Of a stretch of DNA of 64,000 nt, positions 1 through 7,758 are shown in pieces. The notes beneath the pieces were generated by a model. It was not told where the DNA came from. It ran no database searches and saw only the letters and a list, made by a program, of their open reading frames with translations. Source of the DNA: Nonomuraea guangzhouensis (GTDB lineage Bacteria; Actinomycetota; Actinomycetes; Streptosporangiales; Streptosporangiaceae); contig NZ_JAHKRM010000025.1 in the NCBI RefSeq assembly GCF_019396345.1, positions 62,001-126,000 of the forward strand, in the 5' to 3' direction. The translations under genes and the position numbers were made by a program. Numbering within the stretch: position 1 is the stretch's first letter; each line of letters starts with the position of its first letter.

Positions 1-1220
1 AACGGGCGGAGCAGGTACTCCAGCCAGGCGTTCACGTCGAGCATCTGGATCTTCACCGAGAGCCCGGCCTCGTTCAGCGAGTTCTGCACGACCTCCATCG
101 CCTCGGCGGCCTTGGGGTAGATCCCGTTCCGGCCGATGATCGTGATGGCGGTGTCCGTGGGGACGCCGGCCGCCTTGGCCTCCGCGATCAGCTTCTTGGC
201 CTGCGCCATGTCGAACGGCCAGGGCTGGATGGCGGTGCTGTGACCGGTCACGCCTTCAGGAACGAGCTGACCGGCCGGCTTGCCGAGCCCGGCGAAGACC
301 GAGGCGACGAGCCCGTCCTTGTCGATGGCGTAGTTGATCGCCTGGCGCACGCGCAGGTCGTTGAGCGGCGGCTTGGCGGCGTCGATGCGCAGGTAGGAGG
401 TCTCGTTGTTGGGGAACTGCACGGCGGAGTCGCCGGCGCCGTCCTCGGGGGCGAGACCGACGGCGAGGTCCGCCTCGTCGCTCTTGACCATGGCCGCGCG
501 GATGCTTCCCTCGCCGCGCCAGACGTACTCCGCCGAGGCGAACTCCGGCGCCTTCCCCCAGTACCCGGTGAACCGCTCCAGGCGCAGGCTGCGACCGGCG
601 TCCCACTTGGCGATCTTGTACGGGCCGGTGCCGACGGGCTCGCGGACCTTGCCGGTCGCGCTCGTGGTGGCCGGCACGATCTCGACGAAGGACAGCCGCA
701 GCGGGAGGATCGGGTCCGGCTTGGCCGTCTTCACCTTGAGGGTCGCGTCGTCCACGGCCGTCGCCGTGAGCTTGATGCCGCCGAAGACATAGCCGTTCAC
801 GTTGCAGTCGACCTTGGCGCCGACGGCGCGGTCGATGGTGAAGGCGGCCGCCTTGGCGTCGAACGTGGTGCCGTCGTGGAACTTCACGCCCTTGCGCAGG
901 GTGAAGGTCCACTCGGTCGGCGAGTCCTGCTTCCATTCCGTGGCCAGCGCCGGCTGGAGCTGCCCGGTGCTCGGGTCACGCTCGGTGAGCGCCTCGGTGA
1001 TGTTCGCCCGGGTGACGCGTCCGGTCGCGGTGAGGGAGGCGTCGCACGGCTCCAGAGTCGGGGGCTCTTCGGGCAGCACGATGCGGACGGTGTTCGCCGC
1101 CGCGCCGGACGCCTTGGGCTCCGGGCCGCTGTTCGCGACCGAGCAGGCGCCGGCCGACAGCAGGGTGCCGAGCGCCAAGAGGGCGGACGCCGCCTGACGG
1201 CGGCGGGGGGTGGTGATCAT
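1..1220 (-). CDS. ABC transporter substrate-binding protein, family 5 (peptide/opine/nickel type), partial
   Basis: An extracytoplasmic lipoprotein that captures a peptide-like or opine-like ligand for an ABC importer. The start is ATG at 1220 with GGAGGAAT just upstream. The signal peptide has an Arg-rich n-region, a Leu/Ala core and a lipobox-like SAGAC ending at about residue 26. The SBP_bac_5 pattern follows: a PTLEPCD segment, TEWTFTLRKGVKFHDG, and later LRVRQAINYAIDK. About 406 codons are visible and the C-terminus lies beyond the left edge. It is 45 bp downstream of the dehydratase gene, so both are probably one transcript under the IclR regulator. The ligand cannot be read from sequence; the neighbour suggests a sugar-acid-related compound. 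The family call is confident. Confidence 0.88.
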   Translation of the reverse strand, partial: MITTPRRRQAASALLALGTLLSAGACSVANSGPEPKASGAAANTVRIVLPEEPPTLEPCDASLTATGRVTRANITEALTERDPSTGQLQPALATEWKQDSPTEWTFTLRKGVKFHDGTTFDAKAAAFTIDRAVGAKVDCNVNGYVFGGIKLTATAVDDATLKVKTAKPDPILPLRLSFVEIVPATTSATGKVREPVGTGPYKIAKWDAGRSLRLERFTGYWGKAPEFASAEYVWRGEGSIRAAMVKSDEADLAVGLAPEDGAGDSAVQFPNNETSYLRIDAAKPPLNDLRVRQAINYAIDKDGLVASVFAGLGKPAGQLVPEGVTGHSTAIQPWPFDMAQAKKLIAEAKAAGVPTDTAITIIGRNGIYPKAAEAMEVVQNSLNEAGLSVKIQMLDVNAWLEYLLRP

Positions 1221-1265
1221 GATTCCTCCGAGATCGCCTGCTCCGGGTGCCGGGCAGGCGAGGTG

Positions 1266-2198
1266 TTAGGCGACAGGCGTCGCGCTGAGAGCGGCGAGGC
1301 CGCGGTCGATGATGCGGGCGAGCTGCTCGCGGTGCTCCGGGGTGACCTGCGCCAGTGGCGAGCGGACGGGCCCGGCGGTGCGGCCGCGGATGTCCAGACC
1401 CGCCTTGACGAGGGAGACGGCGTAACCGGGAGTCGTGCGGCGCAGTTCGGCGAGGGGGGCGTAGAACTCGCGCAGCAGGAGCTGCTGGGTCGCGTCGTCG
1501 CCGTTCTCGAACGCCTCGAAGAACGCGACCGCGACCTCCGGGACGAAGGCCAGCGCCGCCGAGGAGTAGGCGCGGGCGCCGAGGCCGGCGTAGGAGCGGG
1601 CGAAGACCTCGGCGGTGGGCATGCCGTTCAGCAGGGGGAGCCGGCCGCCGGTCGCGGTCTGAATGAGCTGGAGCAGCTCCATGTCGCCGTGCCCGTCCTT
1701 CAGGGCGACGATGTTGTCCACCTCGGCGAGCTCGACCACCGCGTCAGGGGTGAAGACCGCCGTGCCCCGCTGGTAGAGGATCACGTCCAGCTCCGTGGCG
1801 GCGGCCACCTCGCGGTAGTGCGACACCAGCCCGGCCGGCGGCCCGACCTGCAGGTACGGCGGCAGCGCCAGCAGGCCGTCGGCTCCGGCGGCCCGCGCGG
1901 CACGGGCGAACTCCACGGCCGTCCGCGTGCCGCCGCCGATCCCGGCGAGCACGGGGACCGCTCCGGCCACGTGCTCGGCGGCGGCCTTGACCACCGCCTG
2001 GTGCTCGGTGCCCGTCAGTGACGCCAGCTCCCCGGTCCCGCAGGCGACGAAGATCGCGGCGGGCTTCGCGGCGAGCACGTCGGTGAGGTGCGTCCTGAAG
2101 CGGGACAGGTCCACGTCCCCCGATTCCGTGAACGGCGTGACGGGGAAGGCGAGCAGGCCGGACAGGGAGGCGGCGACTCGCGTGGGGGTGGCGGACAT
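1266..2198 (-). CDS. kdgD: 5-dehydro-4-deoxyglucarate dehydratase (DapA/NAL superfamily)
   Basis: A class I aldolase-fold (TIM barrel) enzyme of 310 aa. It probably converts 5-dehydro-4-deoxy-D-glucarate to 2-oxoglutarate semialdehyde with loss of water and CO2, a step in glucarate/galactarate breakdown. Seen: CGTGELASLTGTE near residue 55, the Tyr motif LYQRGT instead of the YNxP of true DapA, the Schiff-base lysine in VALKDGHGD, and MPTAEVFARSY. This combination matches the KdgD branch better than DapA or sialate lyase. The start chosen is ATG 2198, nine bases after AGAGG; the upstream TTG at 2207 abuts that ribosome site. The IclR gene is divergent and a 31-bp palindrome lies between. Another DapA-family lyase specificity remains possible. 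Confidence 0.82.
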   Translation of the reverse strand: MSATPTRVAASLSGLLAFPVTPFTESGDVDLSRFRTHLTDVLAAKPAAIFVACGTGELASLTGTEHQAVVKAAAEHVAGAVPVLAGIGGGTRTAVEFARAARAAGADGLLALPPYLQVGPPAGLVSHYREVAAATELDVILYQRGTAVFTPDAVVELAEVDNIVALKDGHGDMELLQLIQTATGGRLPLLNGMPTAEVFARSYAGLGARAYSSAALAFVPEVAVAFFEAFENGDDATQQLLLREFYAPLAELRRTTPGYAVSLVKAGLDIRGRTAGPVRSPLAQVTPEHREQLARIIDRGLAALSATPVA

Positions 2199-2215
2199 CA
2201 ACAGCAACCTCTTGT

Positions 2216-2246
2216 CTACATATGGAGACGGCGTCTATATTTGTAG
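2216..2246. promoter_or_regulatory. 31-bp imperfect palindrome, likely IclR operator
   Basis: Arms 2216-2230 and 2232-2246 match at 12 of 15 positions around a single central base (outer CTACA/TGTAG, inner AGACG/CGTCT). It lies in the 93-bp gap between the divergent kdgD and iclR genes. IclR proteins bind such sites to control themselves and the neighbouring catabolic operon. The assignment to this regulator is an inference from position. Confidence 0.6.
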
Positions 2247-2291
2247 CCGAGACATTAAGTCTGTGTTTCCGTACACGTCAAGAGGTGATCG

Positions 2292-3077
2292 ATGACGCAA
2301 CCCGTCCTGGAGTCATCGCATCCGTCCGCCGAGACCGGCGGAGGCGTCCGCAGCGTCAAATCGGCCGAGCGGACCATCGCGGTGCTCGAATATCTGAGCT
2401 CCGCCCCGCGGGCGTGCTCACCGCGGGAGCTGACCACCGCCCTGGGCCTGCCTCGGGCCAGCGGTTACGCGCTGCTCACCACGCTGGTGAGCACGGGCTG
2501 GGTCGAGATCGACGGCGCCGGCGGCTACCGCATCGGCATCCGCGCGCTCCGCGCCGGGGCCTCGTACGTCGAGCGGGACGACGTCGTCCAGCGGGCGCAG
2601 CCGGTGATGAACGAGCTGAACGACCAGCTCGGCGAGACCGTCCACCTGGCCCGCCTCGACGGCGCGGAGATCGTCTACCTGGCCACCAACATCTCCCGCC
2701 ACTCCCTCACCGTCGTCAGCCGGCCCGGCCGGCGCCTGCCGTCATGGGCGACCGGACTCGGCAAGGCGATCCTCGCCGGACACCCCTGGGAGGAGGTCGA
2801 CGCGCTCCTGCCGGAGACCCTGGAGGCGCGCACCGTCCACACCTTCACCGACCGGGCGGCCCTGCGCGCCGAGCTCGAGGAGACCCGGAGGCGCGGCCAC
2901 GCCATCGACGACCAGGAATCGACCATCGGCCTGCGCTGCTTCGCCGTCGCCCTCGACTTCGCCGCACCCCCGAACGAGGCCCTCAGCTGCTCCGTCCCCA
3001 TGGTCCGTCTCGACCCCGACCGCGAGGAGGCGATCGTGTCCGCCCTGCTCCGCGCCCGGGCGCGCATCATCCGCTGA
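2292..3077 (+). CDS. IclR family transcriptional regulator
   Basis: A one-component regulator of 261 aa. An N-terminal winged helix-turn-helix (about residues 20-80; SVKSAERTIAVLEYLSS, then SPRELTTALGLPRASGY) is followed by the GAF-like IclR effector domain, with the family segments GETVHLARLDGAEIVYLA and LPSWATGLGKAILAG. The start is ATG 2292 with AGAGGTG ten bases upstream. It is divergent from the KdgD and binding-protein genes and probably senses a sugar-acid intermediate. It converges end-to-end, without a gap, on the oxidoreductase gene at 3078. Confidence 0.9.
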   Translation: MTQPVLESSHPSAETGGGVRSVKSAERTIAVLEYLSSAPRACSPRELTTALGLPRASGYALLTTLVSTGWVEIDGAGGYRIGIRALRAGASYVERDDVVQRAQPVMNELNDQLGETVHLARLDGAEIVYLATNISRHSLTVVSRPGRRLPSWATGLGKAILAGHPWEEVDALLPETLEARTVHTFTDRAALRAELEETRRRGHAIDDQESTIGLRCFAVALDFAAPPNEALSCSVPMVRLDPDREEAIVSALLRARARIIR

Positions 3078-3797
3078 TCAGCCGCGGACGGCCGCCTCGG
3101 CCAGCTCCTTGATCCGGTCGGCGGGCACCGGGGCTCCCGGGGTGTCCAGGAACCAGCGGAACGCCTCTTCCTGGCTCGTCCCCTCGGGCCGCCGCGCCGG
3201 GAAGTAGGGCTCGACGTAGACCGGGGTGCCGGGTTCGCTGCGCCAGCTGTCGGCGAGCGTGCCGATGTCCACCGCATCGTAGCCGAGGGTGTCCATCAGC
3301 CGCGCCACCCGCTCCTTCGCGGCGTCGTCGTCGCCGGCGATGGGCAGGGCGGCGCGGCCGGGGGCGCCGGAGGGGCGGGCGAGGGTGAACAGGCGGTGGA
3401 AGTCGATGTTGTTGAACGCCTTGACCACCTGGGAGCCGGCCAGGTGCCGCTGCACCAGGGCACTGGAGGTCGCCGTCCCGCCGTCCAGCTCGGCGAGGCG
3501 GCCGTCGCGGTCCGGGTAGTAGTTCATCGTGTCGATGACGACCTTGCCCGCCAGGGCCGTGGCGGGCAGCCGGTCGTAGGCGTGCAGCGGGACGGTCGCC
3601 ACCACCAGGTCGCCCGCCTGCGCGGCTTCGGCGGGCGTGGCCGCCCGGGCGTGCTCGCCGAGTTCGGCGACCAGCTCGGCGAGGGTCTCGGGGCCGCGGG
3701 AGTTGCTGAGGACGACGTTCAGGCCGGCGGCGACGGCGAGGCGGGCCAGCGCGCCGCCGATCATGCCGCTGCCGATGAGGCCGAGAGTCTGGGTCAT
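3078..3797 (-). CDS. NADP-binding oxidoreductase, F420-dependent NADP reductase-like (Rossmann fold)
   Basis: A 239-aa protein with an N-terminal dinucleotide-binding loop (LGLIGSGMIGGALARL) and an SNSRGPETL segment, where Ser/Arg fit the NADP 2'-phosphate. The segments VVIDTMNYYPDRDG and VVKAFNNID are typical of the NADP oxidoreductase/coenzyme F420-dependent family (YqeC/Fno-like). Start ATG 3797 is preferred because AAAGAGAG precedes it; an upstream ATG at 3812 lacks a ribosome site. The TetR gene at 3905 is divergent and probably controls it. Whether F420 or another substrate is used cannot be told from sequence; many such stand-alone proteins are stress-induced NADPH oxidoreductases. Confidence 0.8.
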   Translation of the reverse strand: MTQTLGLIGSGMIGGALARLAVAAGLNVVLSNSRGPETLAELVAELGEHARAATPAEAAQAGDLVVATVPLHAYDRLPATALAGKVVIDTMNYYPDRDGRLAELDGGTATSSALVQRHLAGSQVVKAFNNIDFHRLFTLARPSGAPGRAALPIAGDDDAAKERVARLMDTLGYDAVDIGTLADSWRSEPGTPVYVEPYFPARRPEGTSQEEAFRWFLDTPGAPVPADRIKELAEAAVRG

Positions 3798-3812
3798 GGT
3801 GCTCTCTTTCAT

Positions 3813-3825
3813 GAACCAAGGGTTC
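3813..3825. promoter_or_regulatory. Palindrome GAACC-AAG-GGTTC, candidate TetR operator
   Basis: A perfect 5+3+5 inverted repeat in the 107-bp gap between the divergent oxidoreductase (3797) and TetR (3905) genes. A position next to both promoters fits an autoregulatory TetR site; no binding evidence is available. Confidence 0.45.
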
Positions 3826-3904
3826 GATTGTGAAACTAAGTGTCATATTAGCGTCCGTGCTTCATCCCTGCGATCCAGGGTCACGTGCGCGGTAGAATCG
3901 CGGG

Positions 3905-4507
3905 ATGAGCGGAGCAGCGCGTACGAGCACGCGAGACATCGCACGGGCCGCCGTCCGGGTCGAGCTGGCCCAGGTGGCCTTCGACCTGTTCCGCCGCGAG
4001 GGCTTCGACCAGGTCACCGTGACCGACCTGGCCGCGGCCGCCGGCGTGTCGCGCAGCACGTTCCTGCGCTACTTCGGCAGCAAGGAGGAAGCCGTCCTCG
4101 GCGCCTTCGACGCCCAGGCCGCACAGGTCGCCGACGCGCTGCGTGCCCGCCCCGCCGACGAGGACGACTGGACGGCGCTACGGCGTGCGCTCGACACGGT
4201 CATCGAGCACTACCACCAGGACCGAGGCGGCGCTCTGGCGCTGACCCACCTCGTCCGGGGCACCCCGGCCCTGTGCTCGCGGCAGTTGGAGAAGCAGCAC
4301 GGCTGGTGCCCCACCCTGGCCCAGGCCCTCGCCGAACGCGGTGGCTCCTCGCGACCGGTGACCCTGGCGCAGTCCGTACGGGCCACCGCCGCACTCGACT
4401 GCCTGAACGTCGCCCTCGATCACTGGACCGCCTCCGAGGGCGAGCTGGACCTGGTCGACCTCCTGGACGAAGCCTTCGCCGCGCTGAGCGCCAACGGACC
4501 CGGCTAG
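3905..4507 (+). CDS. TetR/AcrR family transcriptional regulator
   Basis: A 200-aa one-component repressor. The TetR_N helix-turn-helix spans roughly residues 15-62: VELAQVAFDLFRREGFDQV, then VTDLAAAAGVSRSTFLRYFG and SKEEAVL. The C-terminal ligand-binding half resembles the MftR-like C-terminal TetR domain common in actinomycetes. It is divergent from the NADP-binding oxidoreductase, its likely target. Its stop codon (4505-4507) overlaps the stop codon of the convergent DeoR gene (4504-4506), so the two genes share their ends. The inducer is unknown. Confidence 0.88.
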   Translation: MSGAARTSTRDIARAAVRVELAQVAFDLFRREGFDQVTVTDLAAAAGVSRSTFLRYFGSKEEAVLGAFDAQAAQVADALRARPADEDDWTALRRALDTVIEHYHQDRGGALALTHLVRGTPALCSRQLEKQHGWCPTLAQALAERGGSSRPVTLAQSVRATAALDCLNVALDHWTASEGELDLVDLLDEAFAALSANGPG

Positions 4508-5286
4508 CCCGCCACCTCGACGTTGTACCGCCGTTCGCGCAGCCGCTGCACCGTCTCGGCCGGCGCCTGCGCGTCGACCACGATGACGTCGAACTTCTCC
4601 AGCGGCGCCACCCGGTGCAGCGCCACCCGGTCGAGCTTGGTGTGGTCGACCGCCAGGACGCAGCGCGTCCCCGCGGCCACCATGGCCCGCTTCACCAGCA
4701 CGATCTCCTGCTCCTGGTGGAAGGCGTGCCGGTCGGAGATGGCCGAGGTGGAGACGATCACCGTGTCGGTGTTCATCGCCTCGACCGCGTCGACGCAGCC
4801 GACGCCCAGGAACGAGTCGTGCGTCGGATGGTATTCGCCGCCCAGCGCCATGAGCCGGATGCCGGGCACGGGAGCCAGCAGCTTGATGGCTTCGAGGAAG
4901 TTCGTCACCACGGTCAGCGGGGCCACCTCGGCGAGATGCCGGGCGACGGCCAGCGCGGTCGTCGAGTCGTCGATCATGACCGAGCTACCCGGCTCGATCA
5001 GCCCCACCACGTGCCGGGCGATCGCCTCCTTCTCCGCGATCTGGGCCGTCAGCCGGTAGGCGATGTTGCTCTCGAAGACGCTCGACGCCTGGGCGCTGGC
5101 GCCGCCGCGGTATTTGCGCACCATGCCCTGGAGTTCGAGCTCGTCGAGATCGCGGTGCACAGTCATCACACTCACGTGGAAGACCTCCGCGAGCTCGCTC
5201 ACCGAGGCAGAGCCGTGCCGCATGAGATGCTCCGCCATCGCCTGGCGCCTGGCGACTCCCCTGTCCGCGTGCTGACGTGATTTCAC
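4504..5286 (-). CDS. DeoR/GlpR family transcriptional regulator
   Basis: A 260-aa repressor. The N-terminal DeoR helix-turn-helix covers about residues 14-65 (SVSELAEVFHVSVMTVHRDL, DELELQGMVRKYRGGA). The C-terminal sugar-phosphate sensing DeoRC domain shows MIDDSTTALAVARHL, VVTNFLEAI, LMALGGEYHPTHDSFLG and ILDHTKLDR-type segments. The start is GTG 5286 with GGGGAG seven bases before it; upstream ATG candidates have no ribosome site. It is divergent from the sugar ABC importer at 5525 and should repress it until a phosphorylated sugar binds. Confidence 0.87.
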   Translation of the reverse strand: MKSRQHADRGVARRQAMAEHLMRHGSASVSELAEVFHVSVMTVHRDLDELELQGMVRKYRGGASAQASSVFESNIAYRLTAQIAEKEAIARHVVGLIEPGSSVMIDDSTTALAVARHLAEVAPLTVVTNFLEAIKLLAPVPGIRLMALGGEYHPTHDSFLGVGCVDAVEAMNTDTVIVSTSAISDRHAFHQEQEIVLVKRAMVAAGTRCVLAVDHTKLDRVALHRVAPLEKFDVIVVDAQAPAETVQRLRERRYNVEVAG

Positions 5287-5336
5287 CTGCGCTCTCCCCG
5301 TGTCGACGCCAGCGCATCGTAGCGCGGCCCACACCC

Positions 5337-5366
5337 TTGACACCCCTGCGGAACGACTCGTAGTCT
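5337..5366 (+). promoter_or_regulatory. Sigma70-type promoter of the sugar ABC operon
   Basis: A consensus -35 TTGACA (5337-5342) is followed after 18 bp by -10 TAGTCT (5361-5366), which fits the actinomycete TAGNNT form. Transcription would start near 5373, giving a leader of about 150 bases. The operator palindrome at 5397-5412 would then lie in the leader, just after the start site. Confidence 0.5.
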
Positions 5367-5396
5367 CCTCGCACCTTCACAACTTCACACGATTTA

Positions 5397-5412
5397 ACGT
5401 TAGATATAACGT
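5397..5412. promoter_or_regulatory. Inverted repeat ACGTTA-GATA-TAACGT, likely DeoR operator
   Basis: A perfect 6+4+6 palindrome between the divergent DeoR and importer genes. A weaker second site lies at 5426-5440 (CGTTA then AACGTT). Repeated half-sites in an AT-rich pocket of a GC-rich region are typical of DeoR operators. Placement downstream of the predicted promoter suggests repression by roadblock. Confidence 0.55.
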
Positions 5413-5524
5413 ACTTCACGACGTCCGTTATTAAAACGTTCGCATTCGTGTCCGGCGATCAGATCCGCCCCGCCGGGTGCCCTCGGGGGACCCCCCATTT
5501 CGAGTTAGACCGAGGAGACAGAGC

Positions 5525-6829
5525 ATGACCGAGCTGCGCGATGCCAGGATGAGCCGCGTCCAGTTCTTCCGCATGATGGGCGGTCTCGCGGTCGCCGCCG
5601 CGGCGACCGCGTGTTCGACCAAGCCGCAGGCCACCGGCTCCACCGGTCAGGGGCAGGCGTCCGCCGTCGAGCTGAGATTCGTCGGCGTGGCCGACCAGAA
5701 GGCGCCGATGGACGAGTTGGTGGCGGCCTACAAGCAGGCCAAGCCCGGCGTGACGCTGGCCACCTCGTTCGCCCCTACCGACCAGGTCATGACCTCGGTG
5801 CGTACCCAGCTCGGCGCGGGCAACTCGCCCGACCTGCACGTGGTCTACCCGGGCAACGGCAGCGCGATGTCGATGGACCAGATCGCCGGGGCCGGGCTGC
5901 TGGCCGACCTGTCCGACCAGGCGTGGACGCAGACGATCCCGACCGGTTTCAAGCCCGCCTTCCAGAAGGACGGCAAGACCTACATCTACTCGGCCGGCTC
6001 CTCGGTCATCGGCGCGATCTACAACAAGAAGGTGTTCCAGGAGGCGGGCGTCGACGCGCCGCCGACCACCTGGACGGAGTTCCTGGCGGTCTGCGACAAG
6101 CTGAAGAAGGCCGGCAAGGCGCCGATCGCGCTGGGCGCGCAGACGCCGTGGGTCACCCAGCTCATCACCTACGCCCTCGTCCCCTCGACCGTGTACGCCA
6201 AGGACCCCACCTTCGACGACAAGCAGGCGGCGGGCCAGACCAGCTTCGCCAAGTCCGGCTGGCGCGACGCGATGGAGATGTACCTGGAGCTGCAGAAGCG
6301 CGGCTTCTTCAACGACAAGCCCAATGGCACCACCTTCGAGCAGCAGATCTCGATGGTGGCCACCGGCAAGGCGGGCATGGCCATCCAGGTGTCCGCGGTG
6401 CTGCCGGACTTCCGCAAGGCGGCGGGCAGCCCCGACGACCTGTCGATGTTCCCGGTCCCCGGCGCGGACGACGCGGCGCAGGTGTGGATCCCGGCCGGCG
6501 TGGTGGTCGGCCTCGGCGCCGCCGCCAAGGGCAAGAACCTGGCCGAGGCCAAGGCGTTCATCGACTTCCTCGGCAAGCAGGAGAACATCAACCGCTGGGC
6601 CAAGGCGATCGCGGCCATCCCGCTCACCCAGGACGCCTCCTCCACCATCGACCCCGCGGTGCAGTCGTTCCTGCCCTTCACCAAGGACAAGGCCGTGCCG
6701 TTCATGGACCAGCGCTGGCCGAACGCCGAGGTGCAGCCGGTCCACTTCGCGGTCATCCAGGACCTGCTCGCCGGCAAGATCAAGATCGACGAGGCGTTGC
6801 AGAAGATGGACGAGGCCTACGCCAAATGA
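5525..6829 (+). CDS. Sugar ABC transporter substrate-binding lipoprotein (SBP family 1)
   Basis: A 434-aa extracellular sugar-binding protein. The start is ATG 5525 with GAGGAG eight bases upstream. The signal segment has SRVQFF followed by an Ala-rich core and a cysteine at about residue 30 (ATACS), consistent with lipidation. The SBP_bac_1 fold is shown by TSFAPTDQVMTSVRTQL, SAGSSVIGAIYNKKVFQEAG, APPTTWTEFLAVCDKLK and late GKNLAEAKAFIDFLGKQE. It heads a three-gene operon whose first permease starts inside its stop codon (ATGA). The sugar is not predictable; the family takes oligosaccharides. Confidence 0.9.
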   Translation: MTELRDARMSRVQFFRMMGGLAVAAAATACSTKPQATGSTGQGQASAVELRFVGVADQKAPMDELVAAYKQAKPGVTLATSFAPTDQVMTSVRTQLGAGNSPDLHVVYPGNGSAMSMDQIAGAGLLADLSDQAWTQTIPTGFKPAFQKDGKTYIYSAGSSVIGAIYNKKVFQEAGVDAPPTTWTEFLAVCDKLKKAGKAPIALGAQTPWVTQLITYALVPSTVYAKDPTFDDKQAAGQTSFAKSGWRDAMEMYLELQKRGFFNDKPNGTTFEQQISMVATGKAGMAIQVSAVLPDFRKAAGSPDDLSMFPVPGADDAAQVWIPAGVVVGLGAAAKGKNLAEAKAFIDFLGKQENINRWAKAIAAIPLTQDASSTIDPAVQSFLPFTKDKAVPFMDQRWPNAEVQPVHFAVIQDLLAGKIKIDEALQKMDEAYAK

Positions 6830-7758
6830 CCCGGCAGATGACCACGACAGCGACGCCTGTCGGACGACACACCGCCGCGGCCGGCCGGCCGCGGCGGCGG
6901 TTCGCCTCGCTCTCGCCCTCGTGGCTGTTCGCGGCGCCCGCCCTGGTGGTGTACGCCGCCGTCGTGCTCTACCCGAGCCTGGCGGGCATGCTGTACGCCT
7001 TCACCGACTGGAGCGGCATCGGCGCGGACAAGTCGTTCGTCGGTCTGGCGAACTTCCAAAAGCTCCTGCACGACGACCAGGCGATGGACTCGATCGGCAA
7101 CACCCTGCTGCTGACCGTGGCGATCGTCGTCGTGCAGAACGGCGTGGGGCTGCTGCTCGCGCTCGGCGTGCACGTCAAGCTGAAGAGCAGGGCGCTGCTG
7201 CGGGTGATCTTCTTCGCGCCGGTCGTCGTCAGCCCGGTCATGGTGGCCTTCCTCTGGAAGTACATCTACAACCCCGACCCGTCCGCCGGGCTCAACGGGC
7301 TGCTCGGCCTGAAGATCGACTGGCTGGGCGACCCGTCGCTCGCGCTGTGGTCGATCGCGGGCACGGTCGTGTGGCAGTACGCCGGCTACTCCATGGTCAT
7401 CTTCCTGGCCGGGCTGGAGGGCGTGCCGAAGGAGCTGCACGAGGCGGCGATGATCGACGGCGCGGGAACGCTGCAACGCTTCCGGTACGTCACCTGGCCG
7501 CTGCTCGCCCCGGCCCTGACGATCAACCTGATGCTCTCCACGATCGGCGGTCTCAAGCTGTTCGACCAGATCTTCGCGGCGACCAACGGCGGCCCCGGCT
7601 ACGCCACCGAGACGCTGTCGACCGTGCTGTACAAGCAGGCGTTCGTGTTCGGCAAGTTCGGCTACAGCACGGCGATCGCCCTGGTACTCGCCCTGTTCGT
7701 GGCCGCGGTGTCGCTCGTGCAGGTCTACTACCTGCGCGGCCGGGAGGTGGCCCAATGA
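6826..7758 (+). CDS. Sugar ABC transporter permease (MalF/UgpA type)
   Basis: A 310-aa inner-membrane permease with six predicted helices after a cytoplasmic N-terminus rich in Arg. The first helix is near residues 28-50 (LFAAPALVVYAAVVLYPSLA). The ATPase-coupling EAA loop reads ELHEAAMIDGAGTLQRFRYV, with the conserved EAA-DGA pattern. The start ATG 6826 overlaps the binding-protein stop by four bases (ATGA), with GAGG ten bases upstream; ATG 6838 is the alternative. It pairs with the next permease. Confidence 0.9.
   Translation: MTRQMTTTATPVGRHTAAAGRPRRRFASLSPSWLFAAPALVVYAAVVLYPSLAGMLYAFTDWSGIGADKSFVGLANFQKLLHDDQAMDSIGNTLLLTVAIVVVQNGVGLLLALGVHVKLKSRALLRVIFFAPVVVSPVMVAFLWKYIYNPDPSAGLNGLLGLKIDWLGDPSLALWSIAGTVVWQYAGYSMVIFLAGLEGVPKELHEAAMIDGAGTLQRFRYVTWPLLAPALTINLMLSTIGGLKLFDQIFAATNGGPGYATETLSTVLYKQAFVFGKFGYSTAIALVLALFVAAVSLVQVYYLRGREVAQ

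Noticed and set aside
240..2021. 593-codon plus-strand open frame
   Set aside because: It lies opposite the binding protein and KdgD genes. The Arg/Gly/Val-rich product without family motifs is a high-GC antisense shadow.
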